Source: a virus. Taken from it: a DNA stretch of 64,000 bases. The stretch's first letter is position 1; the number at the start of each line of letters is the position of its first letter. The position numbers and the translations under genes are program-made. The stretch is taken from positions 1-64,000 of IMG/VR virus record IMGVR_UViG_3300032288_002811. One strand, given 5' to 3'. Under the pieces are notes generated by a model. That model saw nothing but the letters and a program-made list of their open reading frames with translations. It was not told the DNA's origin and did not search any database. Shown in pieces: positions 63,153 through 64,000 of this stretch.

Positions 63153-64000
63153 TTATCCTATTATTAGAACTCTTCCATCTTCCGTTGTTATTAATGTACC
63201 ATCTTCTGTTGCCATTTCTGGAATATATTGTAAACCGACTGGTCCGTAAATTATTATATCTGCACCGTTTGCTGTGAATGTTCTGTTAACAGACAAGTAA
63301 GAGTTTGCAGCTGCACTTAAATTACTCGTCAAGTAAATTTTACCACCAGTATAATCTACATAATTAACTGTCTTACTTGTATTATTGCCAACAAGAACTT
63401 TATCACCAGCATATACAATATCTTTTAATGGATATGCAGTATTACTATACACACCATTATTAACAATATTATATGAATTTGTTATAGTAGTAATATTTAT
63501 GACGTTAGAACCAGAGTTACCTGTTACTGTTGCCACATTGGCGAATGTTAACCAAACATTACTCGCAAGTGTAATTGTATCTGCGACCGGATCAACTGAT
63601 AATACTTCTGAACGTATTGTTGGTCCATGTTGTGGAACAATTACTATTTCAGATGATGGTATTCCTGGCACATAACCGTATATAAAATCAGACAACTCAG
63701 CACCAACTAGATTGGTGAAATGTATAACATTATTACTTGGATTGTCAAAATCGGATAATATTTCAAGACCAGATGCTGTATAACCCGTATAATACTCTAA
63801 TGTTTTTCCTTGAAACAAAGCTTCCAATCCACGATAATTAATACTATTATTGGATTTCATTACATTACGACCAATCAGATTTGTTCCTGATGGATGCAAA
63901 AGTTTCAACAATATGTCTTTATATTTTGAAATTTCTTTTTCAACTGTAATTTGATATGTAAAGTTATTATAAATCAAACTTTGTAATACGTCAAATGAAC
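63153..64000 (-). CDS. Baseplate/structural protein, 5' end missing (possible gp7-position gene)
   Basis: The reading frame stays open to the right edge (window-edge codons include F-D-V-L-Q-S), so the start lies outside. The visible C-terminal part has TYQITVEKEISKYKDILLKL and HPSGTNLIGRNVMKSNNS, a pattern common near the ends of large baseplate or fibre-base proteins of aquatic phages. It ends EMATEDGTLITTEDGRVLII, a repeated EDG tail also frequent there. A TTG at 63977 could be misread as a start, but the upstream frame is open and no ribosome site is seen. In T4, gp7 precedes gp8, so this could be the end of gp7; identification is by position only. Confidence 0.6.
   Translation of the reverse strand, partial: SFDVLQSLIYNNFTYQITVEKEISKYKDILLKLLHPSGTNLIGRNVMKSNNSINYRGLEALFQGKTLEYYTGYTASGLEILSDFDNPSNNVIHFTNLVGAELSDFIYGYVPGIPSSEIVIVPQHGPTIRSEVLSVDPVADTITLASNVWLTFANVATVTGNSGSNVINITTITNSYNIVNNGVYSNTAYPLKDIVYAGDKVLVGNNTSKTVNYVDYTGGKIYLTSNLSAAANSYLSVNRTFTANGADIIIYGPVGLQYIPEMATEDGTLITTEDGRVLIIG

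Overview
This window is the late structural region of a T4-like myovirus (tailed phage with a contractile tail). Every recognisable gene lies on the minus strand, so transcription runs from the right edge to the left. The gene order follows the T4 structural map: a possible gp7-position gene, gp8, a gp10-position DUF4815 protein, fibre genes, gp13, gp14, gp15, gp16, gp17, gp18, gp19, gp20, a gp67-like core protein, gp21, gp22 and gp23. The DNA is AT-rich and tightly packed, with many 1-4 nt overlaps. Several gaps carry the T4 late-promoter word TATAAATA. The large DUF4815 protein, the heptad-repeat fibres and the lack of recognisable gp9, gp11, gp12 or wac genes suggest the aquatic (marine/freshwater) T4-like phages rather than the enterobacterial ones. 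The host cannot be told from this window.

Right part (about 50.4-64 kb): baseplate genes. These are the end of a gene that runs off the window, a small fibre-like protein, gp8, a 2,097-residue DUF4815 protein, a small coiled-coil protein and a fibre ending in a peptidase-S74 self-cleaving chaperone. A 120-nt structured gap with an exact late promoter then opens the next transcription block.

Middle (about 21.2-50.4 kb): an unusually large fibre cluster. Five long genes (805, 799, 3,610, 1,515 and 1,520 residues) and one of 550 residues are built mostly from a seven-residue Ala-Asn repeat. In DNA this is a 21-bp repeat whose local duplications are 63, 84 and 105 bp. Beta-rich modules interrupt the stalks. 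Different N-terminal docking domains and different C-terminal tips suggest a set of separate fibres or fibre segments. A seven-repeat RCC1 propeller protein closes this block.

Next (17.3-21.2 kb): three sugar-modification genes (GT2-methyltransferase fusion, GT9-like-methyltransferase fusion, GT25) follow an exact late promoter. They sit among virion genes, which suggests they glycosylate the particle, although the host surface is also possible.

Left part (1-17.3 kb): neck genes gp13-gp15, an inserted pair of adhesin-like genes (nine cadherin-like repeats with a glycine-rich tip; a LamG/ConA-like domain), terminase gp16/gp17, sheath gp18, tube gp19, a hairpin terminator, portal gp20, the prohead core/protease/scaffold genes and the major capsid gene, which is cut by the left edge. 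No stretch longer than about 120 nt lacks a gene. No tRNA, integrase, IS element, CRISPR array or reverse transcriptase was seen.
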